Shown here in pieces: positions 4,802 through 11,265 of a DNA stretch of 11,265 bases (position 1 is the first letter of the stretch; each line of letters begins with the position of its first letter). The DNA lies in assembly GCA_030688105.1 (NCBI GenBank), contig JAUYIV010000154.1:1-11265 (forward strand). The letters run 5' to 3'. The notes under the pieces are model-generated. The model made no database searches and was not told where the DNA came from. It was given only the letters and a program-made list of their open reading frames with translations. This DNA is from Actinomycetota bacterium (lineage in GTDB: Bacteria > Actinomycetota > Acidimicrobiia > Spongiisociales > UBA11373). Both the position numbers and the translations under genes were made by a program.

Positions 4802-7374
4802 GCCCCGACACCGATGGGCTGGTGGACCGAGAGCGGCAGCCGCGTGCGCCACACGCCGTCCACATCGTGGAAGGCGGCGGCAACCGCTCCCGCGGTGGGA
4901 ACGAGACCGATCTCGCCTACGCCCTTGATCCCGTAAGGGGCACCGGGCTGCGGAGCCTCCACCAGGATGACTTCGATCTCCGGCACGTCCTTGGGGCGGA
5001 GGATGCCGAGAGAACGCAACGAGTCCTTGGTGATCCGGGCTTCCTCGTCGGTGGGGAACTCCTCGGTGAGGGCATATCCGAGCCCCATGTGGACCGATCC
5101 CTCCACCTGGCCCTCACACAGCATCGGGTTGATGGCGCGCCCGACGTCGTGGACGGCAACCACCTTCTCGATCTCACCGGTCGTCTTGTCGGCGATCACC
5201 AGCTGGGCGGCGTAGCCGAAAGTGCTGTGGATGACGGGGTGTTCGACGTCGTCGTACATCGAGTTGGTCCAGTCGATGACATACTGGCCCGAGTACTCCA
5301 CCCCCGGATCGAGCCCACCGTCGCGTGCCGCCCGGCACGCCTCGGCAATGGCTCCGGCCGCCATCAGCGTCCCGCGCGAGCCGGTCGTCTGGCCCGCTCC
5401 CAGCTCTCGGGTGGTGTCCACCACCACCCTGATCAGGTCCGGGGCGATCTCGAGCTCCTCGGACGCAACCTGCAGGGCGACCGTGTCCACCCCCTGGCCC
5501 ATTTCGGTCCAGGGGTGGCGGACCTCCAGCGTGCCGTCGGAGTCGAGACGGACGGTCGCCTTGGAGATCTCGACGAACCCGTTGCCGAGGCCGGCGTTCT
5601 TGAGTCCCAGGCCGAGGCCTACGGCCTTGCCGGCTTGGCGCGCCGCCTCGTAGTGCGGCTGGATTGCGTCGAGGCACTGCCGGGCGCCGAGGCACCCCTC
5701 GTCCATGATCTGCCCCGGCCCCCACTCGTCGCCTGGAGTGACGACGTTGCGGGAGCGCATCTCCCAGCTGGTTATCCCCAATCGCTCGGCGAGGCGATCG
5801 ATGACTCCCTCCATGGCGAACTGGGCCTGGTTGGCCCCGAAGCCGCGGAAGGCGCCACACACCGGGTTGTTGGTGCGCACCGCGGTGGCTTCGACATCGA
5901 CCGACCCGACCGCGTAGGGGCCGGTCACGTGGCCGGCAGCCCGCTCCAGCACCTTCATCCCGACCGAGGCGTAGGGGCCGGAGTCCCCGACGAGGCGGGC
6001 CCGGACCGCGGTGAGCCTGCCGTTGGCGTCGCACCCGGCCTCGATGTCGATCGTGATCGGGTGTCGTTTGGCGTGGATGAGGAACGACTGCTCCCGGGTG
6101 AGGGTGCATTTCACCGGCCGCTGCAGGAGGTAGGCGGCAAGGCCGGTCTGGGCCTGGTTGGACAAGTCCTCCTTGCCACCGAATGCGCCTCCGTTGGAGA
6201 TCAGTTCGACCACCACCCGGTCCGGCTCGATCCCGAGGACGGAGGCGATCTGATCGCGGTCGTCCCAGATGCCCTGGCCCCCCGAATAGACCATGAGCCG
6301 GCCGTCGGGAAGGGGCTCGGCGAGGGTGGACTCCGGCTCGAGAAAGGCGTGCTCCACCCGCTGTGTCTCGAAGACGTCGTGGACGGTGTGGGCCGACCCG
6401 GCGAGGGCGGCGTCGACGTCCCCCCGGGCGTACCTGGAGACCGACAGCACGTTGCCGTCGAGTCCCCACACCGCGTCCTCTGCGGAGCCAAGGGCGTCGA
6501 ACGGGTCGGAGAACGGCCGAAGGGGGGTGTAGTCCACCCTGACCGACTCGGCCCCGGCGAATGCGGCGGCGCGGGTCTCGCCGACGACGATCGCCAGCAC
6601 GTCTCCGGTGTACGAGGTGCGGCCACCGACGGGGATGAAGACCGGCCAGTCGGTGTGGATGAGGCCCACCCGCAGCTCGCCGGGGACGTCGGCGGCGGTG
6701 AAGACCGCCACCACGCCGTCGATCGCCTCGGCGGCAGAGGTGTCGATGGCATCGACGTCGGCCCGGGCGTGTTCGGCGAGGACCAACGCCCCGTGGAGGA
6801 GCCCGTCGCGGCGCAGGTCGTCGATGTAGCCGCGGTCGCCGAGGGCGAGCTCGCGGGCCTGGTACTTGGCGCCGCGATCTCCGATGCCCTTGGGCAGGGC
6901 GGGAGAGAAGGTCTCACCGGCAGCGAGCGCTTCCACCGCCTCGACGATCTTGGTGTATCCGGTGCAGCGACACAGATGGGCTCCGAGCCGGCCCTCGATG
7001 GTGCCGCGGTCGAGGTCGGACCCCTTTTGGTCCAACAGCGCCTTGACCCGCACCAGGATCCCGGGGATACAGAAGCCGCACTGCAGCGCCCCGTGGGCGG
7101 CGAAGGCGCCGGCGAGCCGCTCCCGCTCGACCGGGTCGAACCCCTCGAGCGTGGTGACCTCGGCGCCTGCCACCTGGTGGAGCCCGGTGGAGCACGACAC
7201 CCGGGCCTTGCCGTTCACCAGCACCGTGCAGGCCCCGCACTGCCCGGAGGGCGAACAGCCGTCTTTGGGTGACGTGACGCCGAGCTCCTCGCGGAGCGCC
7301 GACAAGAGATGCGGATGGTCCGCACCCACGCTCACCTCGGCTCCGTTGAGCACGAATGTGATCCGGCCGATCAT
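4798..7374 (-). CDS. xdhD: XdhD-like molybdenum hydroxylase: fused [2Fe-2S] and molybdopterin domains
   Basis: An 858-residue member of the xanthine dehydrogenase family. Residues 1-75 form a plant-type [2Fe-2S] domain (Cys40, 45, 48, 61). The second [2Fe-2S] domain has Q-C-G-F-C (Cys99, 102) and C-R-C (Cys135, 137). The molybdenum domains begin near 165 and show G-G-A-F-G-G-K-E (395-402), G-A-F-R-G-F-G (507-513), E-M-G-Q-G (624-628) and K-G-V-G-E (817-821), whose Glu821 is the expected catalytic base. The fusion order matches E. coli XdhD (about 956 residues); no FAD domain is present in the protein and no FAD subunit gene lies beside it. Such enzymes hydroxylate purines or similar heterocycles with water as oxygen donor. 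The ATG at 7374-7372 was chosen because the Fer2 domain begins there; the 53 residues possible upstream look like intergenic DNA. First gene of a three-gene overlapping operon; the frame contains no UGA, so no selenocysteine. Confidence 0.92.
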   Translation of the reverse strand: MIGRITFVLNGAEVSVGADHPHLLSALREELGVTSPKDGCSPSGQCGACTVLVNGKARVSCSTGLHQVAGAEVTTLEGFDPVERERLAGAFAAHGALQCGFCIPGILVRVKALLDQKGSDLDRGTIEGRLGAHLCRCTGYTKIVEAVEALAAGETFSPALPKGIGDRGAKYQARELALGDRGYIDDLRRDGLLHGALVLAEHARADVDAIDTSAAEAIDGVVAVFTAADVPGELRVGLIHTDWPVFIPVGGRTSYTGDVLAIVVGETRAAAFAGAESVRVDYTPLRPFSDPFDALGSAEDAVWGLDGNVLSVSRYARGDVDAALAGSAHTVHDVFETQRVEHAFLEPESTLAEPLPDGRLMVYSGGQGIWDDRDQIASVLGIEPDRVVVELISNGGAFGGKEDLSNQAQTGLAAYLLQRPVKCTLTREQSFLIHAKRHPITIDIEAGCDANGRLTAVRARLVGDSGPYASVGMKVLERAAGHVTGPYAVGSVDVEATAVRTNNPVCGAFRGFGANQAQFAMEGVIDRLAERLGITSWEMRSRNVVTPGDEWGPGQIMDEGCLGARQCLDAIQPHYEAARQAGKAVGLGLGLKNAGLGNGFVEISKATVRLDSDGTLEVRHPWTEMGQGVDTVALQVASEELEIAPDLIRVVVDTTRELGAGQTTGSRGTLMAAGAIAEACRAARDGGLDPGVEYSGQYVIDWTNSMYDDVEHPVIHSTFGYAAQLVIADKTTGEIEKVVAVHDVGRAINPMLCEGQVEGSVHMGLGYALTEEFPTDEEARITKDSLRSLGILRPKDVPEIEVILVEAPQPGAPYGIKGVGEIGLVPTAGAVAAAFHDVDGVWRTRLPLSVHQPIGVGA

Positions 7375-7470
7375 GGTCTCATTCTCGCGGGTCGGTCGTC
7401 CGTCTGGGCAATTCGGTTTAGCAGGTCTGGCGACTTCCCCGTGAGCGTGGTCGCAGTCGGGGTACACCGC

Positions 7471-7498
7471 CGAGCCTGGGCTCGATACCGGGTTGACA
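7471..7498. promoter_or_regulatory. Divergent intergenic region with perfect palindrome next to a TTGACA box
   Basis: The space 7375-7577 separates the minus-strand purine operon from the plus-strand ABC operon. It contains the perfect inverted repeat CGAGCC-TG-GGCTCG at 7471-7484. Eight bases later TTGACA (7493-7498) matches a sigma-70-type -35 box facing the ABC genes. No good -10 element sits at the proper distance, so the promoter is uncertain. A palindrome placed between divergent operons is a typical spot for a shared repressor or activator, but no regulator gene is in the window. CGAGCC also occurs once more at 7515-7520. Confidence 0.3.
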
Positions 7499-7577
7499 GC
7501 ACCACCGCCACCGGCGAGCCTTGCGGAACCCAAATGACATCGATCAGGGTGGGAGCACCGGAGGGGGCTTCGGGGGT

Positions 7578-8741
7578 TTGACCCGGCTCCCCCTGCTTTC
7601 CCATGCCCGACCCCGTCTGATGGGTTACCTGGTCCCCGTGGCCGCCGTCGTTGCGGCCCTTCTGATCGGGGCGGTCATCCTGCTCCGCCTGGAGGCGGAC
7701 CCGGTTGAGGCCCTTGGCGTCATGATGAGGGGCGCATTCGGCAGTTCGAATGCGCTGATGAACACAGCCATCAAGGCGACCCCGCTGCTGTTCGTGGGGG
7801 TCGGCATCACGATCGCCTTCCGGGCAAATGTCATCAACATCGGTGGCGAGGGCCAGATGGTGTCCGGGGCCCTGCTGGCGACAACGACGGCGCTCGTGAT
7901 ACCGGAGCTTCCGGCGATCGTCGTGCTCCCCACCGTCCTCCTCGCCGGGATCATCGGTGGAGCCATCTGGGGAGCCATACCGGGGGCGCTCAAGGCCTAT
8001 TACGGCGTCAACGAGATTCTCAGCACGATCATGCTCAACGTCGTCGCAGTGCAGTTGATGAACTTCCTCTTGCGGGGTCCGCTCATCGACCCAGCCGAGA
8101 TCGAGCGGGGAACCCGAATTCCCCAGACCGAGCGACTCATCGATTCGGCCGACCTCCCGCACCTCCTCGGCAAACTCCACATCGGACCGTTGGTGGCGGT
8201 CCTCGTTGCGGTGGGCGCCTACCTCCTCATGTGGCGCACTCCGGTCGGGTATCGCATCCGCGCCGTGGGACTCAGCCAGGATGCGGCGCGATATGCCGGT
8301 ATCGAGGTGAGGCGGACCATCGTGCTGGCGATGACCCTGAGCGGTGCGATGGCGGGTCTTGCAGGTGCTGTGCTCGTGTTCGGCAGTGAGAGTCATCGAA
8401 TGGTCACCGACGGCTCCACCGCCGGTTTCACCGGAAGTGCGGGCTTCAACGGGATCGTCGCTGCGCTGTTCGGTGGGCTGCACGCGTTGTGGACCATCCC
8501 CGCCTCGTTCCTCTTCGGAGGATTGCTGGTGGGGGGCCTGGCAATGCAGCGAGCCGTGCAGGTGCCGTCGGCATTGATTCTCGCCCTGAACGGGTTGGTG
8601 GTCGTCTTCGTGGTGTCGAGCGACCGTCTGCGCCGCAGGCTGCTGGCGAGGGACTACACAGGACGCCGTGCTGCGCCAACCAGCACGAACGATCCACCAG
8701 GGGAGACATCACCGGCGGAAGCCGAGGCGAACGACCGATGA
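7578..8741 (+). CDS. ABC transporter permease (BPD_transp_2 family), nucleoside/simple-sugar type, first permease
   Basis: A 387-residue multi-helix inner-membrane permease like YufP/NupP of BMP-type nucleoside importers. Family marks include the long first helix (V-P-V-A-A-V-V-A-A-L-L-I-G), I-K-A-T-P-L-L-F-V-G-V-G, A-F-R-A-N-V-I-N-I-G-G-E-G-Q, G-V-N-E-I-L-S-T-I-M-L-N, and the cytoplasmic loop A-V-G-L-S-Q-D-A-A-R-Y-A-G-I that contacts the ATPase. It forms half of the membrane channel with the next gene. The start is ambiguous: TTG 7578 has GGAGG at 7560-7564, slightly far at 13 bases; TTG 7521 has no ribosome site and adds a Gly-rich leader; ATG 7620 begins at the first helix but lacks a ribosome site. 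The stop TGA overlaps the next ATG (ATGA, 8738-8741), pointing to coupled translation. The C-terminal tail after the last helix is hydrophilic and rich in P, T and E. Confidence 0.9.
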   Translation: MTRLPLLSHARPRLMGYLVPVAAVVAALLIGAVILLRLEADPVEALGVMMRGAFGSSNALMNTAIKATPLLFVGVGITIAFRANVINIGGEGQMVSGALLATTTALVIPELPAIVVLPTVLLAGIIGGAIWGAIPGALKAYYGVNEILSTIMLNVVAVQLMNFLLRGPLIDPAEIERGTRIPQTERLIDSADLPHLLGKLHIGPLVAVLVAVGAYLLMWRTPVGYRIRAVGLSQDAARYAGIEVRRTIVLAMTLSGAMAGLAGAVLVFGSESHRMVTDGSTAGFTGSAGFNGIVAALFGGLHALWTIPASFLFGGLLVGGLAMQRAVQVPSALILALNGLVVVFVVSSDRLRRRLLARDYTGRRAAPTSTNDPPGETSPAEAEANDR

Positions 8742-9670
8742 GTGATCTCTTCACCCAGGCGGTGTTCATCGCGATGGTCGCATCCGGAGTTCGCCTCGCG
8801 GTCCCGCTGCTGATCGCCTCCCTGGGCGAGATGTTCGGACAGCGCAGCGGTGTCCTCAATCTGGGGGTCGACGGGATCATGCTGCTCGGGGCGTTCTCCG
8901 GTTACTACGCGGTCCTACGGTCGGGGAGCGTGTGGTACGGCCTCGCTTTCGGAACGATCATCGGGCTGCTGCTCGGGATCGTCTCCGCGGTCATCGCGGT
9001 CACGCTGAAGGCCGAACAGGGCATCAGTGGGATCGGCGTCTACCTCTTCGGCCTGGGCATGAGCGATCTCCTCTTCCAGAAGCTCGTCGGCACCCCTGTC
9101 CCGATCTCGAGCTTCCCCAAAGTGCAACTCCCCCTGCTGTCGGAGATACCGCTCCTGGGAGGGATGCTGTTCCGGCACAGCCTCGTGGTGTATCTCGCGT
9201 TTGTGGCCGTACCGGTCAGCATGTGGGTGCTCAATCGGACCACATTCGGCCTCAACATTCGGGCGGTCGGCCAGAACCCGGAGTCCGCCGACAGCCTCGG
9301 TGTCAGCGTTGCCCGGGTGCGGTACGCCACTGTGATCATCGGGGGGACGCTCGCCGGCACTGCCGGCGCGGCGCTCGCCATCGACCTCGGGATCTTTCAG
9401 CAGAATCTCACCAACGCGGCGGGATTCATCGCTATCGCCCTCGTCTACTTCGGGGCGTGGCGGCCGCTGGGGGTCATGGCCGGAGCGCTACTCTACGGAC
9501 TCGTCAACGCCGTCGTCCTCCAGATGAAGACCCTCGGGATCATCCCGCTCGCCTGGTCCGATATCGCGGCGATGGTTCCGGCGATCATCACGATCCTCGC
9601 GCTGGTGGTGGTGGCGCAACGATTCCGGCCGCCGGCCGCACTCACCACACCGTTCTCGAGGGGGACATGA
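8738..9670 (+). CDS. ABC transporter permease (BPD_transp_2 family), second permease
   Basis: A 310-residue permease of the YufQ/NupQ kind, the usual shorter partner in BMP-type importers. Recognisable segments are A-V-P-L-L-I-A-S-L-G-E, S-G-V-L-N-L-G-V-D-G-I-M-L-L-G-A-F, the ATPase-contact loop I-R-A-V-G-Q-N-P-E-S-A-D-S-L-G-V, and the late helix G-F-I-A-I-A-L-V-Y-F-G-A-W-R-P. The start ATG 8738 lies in the ATGA overlap with the first permease; a GAGG at 8724-8727 is ten bases before it. An 83-residue upstream extension in the same frame overlaps the first permease in another frame and does not look like protein. The TGA at 9668-9670 overlaps an ATG at 9667, again ATGA. With the first permease it forms the transmembrane path, most likely for nucleosides or purines. 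Confidence 0.92.
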   Translation: MSDLFTQAVFIAMVASGVRLAVPLLIASLGEMFGQRSGVLNLGVDGIMLLGAFSGYYAVLRSGSVWYGLAFGTIIGLLLGIVSAVIAVTLKAEQGISGIGVYLFGLGMSDLLFQKLVGTPVPISSFPKVQLPLLSEIPLLGGMLFRHSLVVYLAFVAVPVSMWVLNRTTFGLNIRAVGQNPESADSLGVSVARVRYATVIIGGTLAGTAGAALAIDLGIFQQNLTNAAGFIAIALVYFGAWRPLGVMAGALLYGLVNAVVLQMKTLGIIPLAWSDIAAMVPAIITILALVVVAQRFRPPAALTTPFSRGT

Positions 9671-9690
9671 CAGTGACACCAACCGGCAAG

Positions 9691-9695
9691 GGAGG
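9691..9695 (+). promoter_or_regulatory. Ribosome binding site deciding the lipoprotein start
   Basis: A full GGAGG lies four bases before the ATG at 9700. It favours that start over the in-frame ATG at 9667, which only overlaps the permease stop. The independent strong site fits the need for more binding protein than permease. Confidence 0.7.
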
Positions 9696-9699
9696 AAAC

Positions 9700-10698
9700 A
9701 TGAGGAAACCGAGATTCGCCTGGCTGGCGATGCTGGCAGCGCTTGCGCTGGTGGCGGCCGCCTGTGGCGACGACGACGGCGGAGGCGACGGGACCAACGG
9801 GGATGATCCGTTCCGGATCGCCATCGTGGCGCCGTCGGCGTCGAACGACCTGGCGTTCAGCCAGTCGATCGTGGACGCAGTGAACCTCATCGCCCAGGAG
9901 AGGGGCAACGTGACGGTCCAGGTGACCGACGGCATGTTCGTCGTCGAGGACGCCGCTGCGGCGATCCGTGGCTACGCCGAGGACGGGGTCGATCTCGTTC
10001 TCGCCCATGGCTCGCAGTACGGCGGGTCGCTCCAAGAGATCGCACCGGACTTCCCGGACACCGCATTTGCGTGGGGGACAGCCGCCGACACGTTCGACTT
10101 GCCCAACGTGTTCTCGTATGAAGCGGCTTCCGACGAGGGCGGCTACGTCATGGGCGTGATGGCTGCGGCACTCAGTGAGAGCGGCATCATCGGAGTCGTC
10201 GGTCCGATCGAGGTCGGTGACGCCAAGTTGTATGTGGACGGCTTCGGAGTGGGCGTGCTCGCGGAGGACCCGGGAGCAACCGTGAACATCAACTACATCG
10301 GATCGTTCAGCGACGTGGCGCTCGCCTCGGAGGCGGCCCAATCGCACCTGGCGGCCGGCGCCGACATCCTGACGGGCACCGCCCAGATGGTCGTGGGAGC
10401 GATCGGTGTGGCCAGCCAGAACGGACTGCCGTGGTTCGGTACCCAGGCGAACCAGACGAGCCTGGCGCCCGACATCGTCGTGGCATCCCAGGTCTATCAC
10501 TGGGAGGTCGTCCTTCGGGAGATCATCGCCAATATCGAGGGCGGAACCGTCGGCGGTGAGATCTATGAGATCAACCTCGCCAACGGCGGCCTCGTCATCG
10601 AGTTCAACGACGGATTCGATCTTTCCGACGATGTGAGGGCCAAGGCCGACGCCGCCATTGACGGCATCAAGTCGGGCTCCATCTCGACGGGCCAGTAG
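9700..10698 (+). CDS. BMP-family ABC transporter substrate-binding lipoprotein (nucleoside/purine type)
   Basis: A 332-residue secreted lipoprotein that captures the ligand for the ABC importer. The signal peptide is classic: M-R-K-P-R, a hydrophobic core to about residue 18, then A-A-A-C with lipid-bearing Cys22, followed by an acidic Gly/Asp linker that tethers it to the membrane. The mature domain resembles the basic membrane protein (BMP, PF02608) family, which includes PnrA and YufN purine-nucleoside receptors: F-R-I-A-I-V-A-P-S-A-S-N-D-L-A-F near 36-51, G-Y-A-E-D-G-V-D-L-V-L, E-G-G-Y-V-M-G-V-M-A-A, I-G-V-V-G, and a late W-F-G-T-Q-A-N-Q-T with the S-Q-V-Y-H-W-E helix start. The ligand is inferred from the family and from the adjoining purine genes. 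The ATG at 9667 would add 11 residues before the signal peptide and is less likely than 9700, which has the strong ribosome site. Confidence 0.92.
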   Translation: MRKPRFAWLAMLAALALVAAACGDDDGGGDGTNGDDPFRIAIVAPSASNDLAFSQSIVDAVNLIAQERGNVTVQVTDGMFVVEDAAAAIRGYAEDGVDLVLAHGSQYGGSLQEIAPDFPDTAFAWGTAADTFDLPNVFSYEAASDEGGYVMGVMAAALSESGIIGVVGPIEVGDAKLYVDGFGVGVLAEDPGATVNINYIGSFSDVALASEAAQSHLAAGADILTGTAQMVVGAIGVASQNGLPWFGTQANQTSLAPDIVVASQVYHWEVVLREIIANIEGGTVGGEIYEINLANGGLVIEFNDGFDLSDDVRAKADAAIDGIKSGSISTGQ

Positions 10699-10708
10699 AC
10701 GAGACGAC

Positions 10709-10747
10709 CGATGGGTCGGGGGGCCGCACGGCCTCCCCGACCCATCG
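10709..10747 (+). promoter_or_regulatory. Strong intercistronic hairpin between binding-protein and ATPase genes
   Basis: Bases 10709-10721 pair perfectly with 10735-10747 (13 bp, mostly G-C). A bulged T at 10734 follows, then four more G-C pairs (10722-10725 with 10730-10733) and a 4-base loop (10726-10729). No T tract follows, so it is not a classical intrinsic terminator. It starts ten bases after the lipoprotein stop and ends two bases before the GGAG of the ATPase gene. Such structures in ABC operons often protect the binding-protein message from 3' exonucleases or reduce read-through, giving excess binding protein; that role is inferred here. Confidence 0.75.
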
Positions 10748-10759
10748 CTGGAGACGATC

Positions 10760-11265
10760 GTGACGAGTGCGCCAATGCTCGAGATGCGCGGCATCGTGAA
10801 GGAATTCCCGGGTGTGGTCGCTGCCGACGGGGTCGATTTCGACGTGCGCCCCGGTGAGGTGCACACCCTGCTCGGTGAGAACGGGGCGGGCAAGACGACC
10901 CTCATGAAGATCCTCTACGGCCTGTATCAGGCCGATGAGGGGGAGATTCGACTCGACGGATCGCCGGTGGAGATCACCAGCCCATCCGAAGCCATCGGGC
11001 ATGGCATCGGGATGATCCATCAGCACTTCATGCAGGTGGAGACCCTGACGGTGGCCGAGAACGTTGCACTGGGCCTTCGGTCGAGCCGTCGTCCACTCAC
11101 CGACCTGGATCTGGTCTCGGAGCGCGTCGTCGAGCTCAGCGAGCGCTACGGCCTGTACGTCGATCCGAACGCGGTGATGTGGCAGCTCGCCGTCGGTCAG
11201 CGGCAGCGAGTCGAGATCATCAAGGCGCTGTACCGAGATGTGCGGCTCTTGATCCTCGACGAGCC
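10760..11265 (+). CDS. ABC transporter ATP-binding protein, BMP/nucleoside-importer type (3' end outside window)
   Basis: The first 168 residues of an ABC ATPase that runs off the window. Walker A is G-E-N-G-A-G-K-T-T (39-47), the Q-loop is I-H-Q-H-F (Gln88), the signature is L-A-V-G-Q-R-Q-R-V-E-I (143-153), and Walker B is L-L-I-L-D-E (163-168), where the window ends. The I-G-M-I-H-Q-H-F-M and Q-R-V-E-I-I-K-A-L-Y-R wording matches the double-domain NupO/YufO and sugar-importer ATPases (RbsA/MglA type), so a second ATPase domain is expected beyond the edge. The signature departs slightly from the common L-S-V-G-E-Q-Q form of this group. GTG 10760 is chosen because GGAG at 10750-10753 lies six bases upstream; ATG 10775 has no such site. 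Placement after the two permeases and the lipoprotein is an uncommon order, the ATPase more often preceding the permeases. Confidence 0.93.
   Translation, partial: MTSAPMLEMRGIVKEFPGVVAADGVDFDVRPGEVHTLLGENGAGKTTLMKILYGLYQADEGEIRLDGSPVEITSPSEAIGHGIGMIHQHFMQVETLTVAENVALGLRSSRRPLTDLDLVSERVVELSERYGLYVDPNAVMWQLAVGQRQRVEIIKALYRDVRLLILDE

Noticed and set aside
4567..7272. A 901-codon plus-strand open frame opposite the molybdenum hydroxylase gene
   Set aside because: Its product is Gly/Asp/Val/His-rich with no recognisable domain, and it lies antisense to a gene with complete family motifs. Long antisense frames are normal in GC-rich DNA.
7375..7533. 53-residue N-terminal extension of the molybdenum hydroxylase
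   Set aside because: It has low-complexity composition unlike a ferredoxin N terminus; the [2Fe-2S] domain starts cleanly at the ATG of 7374.
1..11265. tRNA, rRNA, CRISPR arrays, insertion sequences, integrase or phage genes
   Set aside because: I looked for clover-leaf patterns, spaced direct repeats, transposase motifs and terminal inverted repeats and saw none that stand up.

Overview
The window is GC-rich with dense, overlapping genes. It carries a lipoprotein signal of the A-A-A-C-G-D-D-D type, which is common in high-GC actinobacteria. An actinobacterium, perhaps of the Acidimicrobiia, is the best guess; this is inferred from composition and protein style only, since no rRNA or other marker gene is present.

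Layout. (1) Positions 1-1740, plus strand: two tandem acyltransferase-3 family membrane proteins. The first is cut by the window edge and interrupted by an in-frame TAG at 68-70; the second is intact. (2) Positions 1741-2021: a short non-coding stretch with what looks like the decayed C-terminal end of an EamA/DMT-type transporter. (3) Positions 7374-2022, minus strand: three genes joined by stop/start overlaps. They encode a fused [2Fe-2S]/molybdenum hydroxylase (XdhD type), an SsnA-type amidohydrolase and a YgfK-type TIM-barrel/ferredoxin protein. The same families sit together in the E. coli purine island (ygfK-ssnA-ygfM-xdhD), here without the flavin subunit ygfM. (4) Positions 7375-7577: a divergent intergenic region with a perfect short palindrome. 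(5) Positions 7578-11265, plus strand: a BMP-type (nucleoside/purine-like) ABC importer with two permeases, a substrate-binding lipoprotein and the start of the ATPase. The first three genes are coupled by ATGA overlaps or near-overlaps. A strong hairpin separates the lipoprotein gene from the ATPase gene.

Reading the parts together, this is probably a purine or nucleoside scavenging locus: the importer brings in a purine compound, the molybdenum hydroxylase oxidises the ring, the amidohydrolase deaminates or opens a ring, and the YgfK-like protein performs a ferredoxin-linked redox step. The most unusual feature is that the enzymes are stripped down. The YgfK homologue has lost the whole central FAD/NADPH module, no FAD subunit accompanies the hydroxylase, and the amidohydrolase lacks both sequence segments that normally build its small beta domain. 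This may be a flavin-reductase-free, ferredoxin-wired variant of the anaerobic-type purine pathway. The substrate and electron carrier cannot be read from the sequence.
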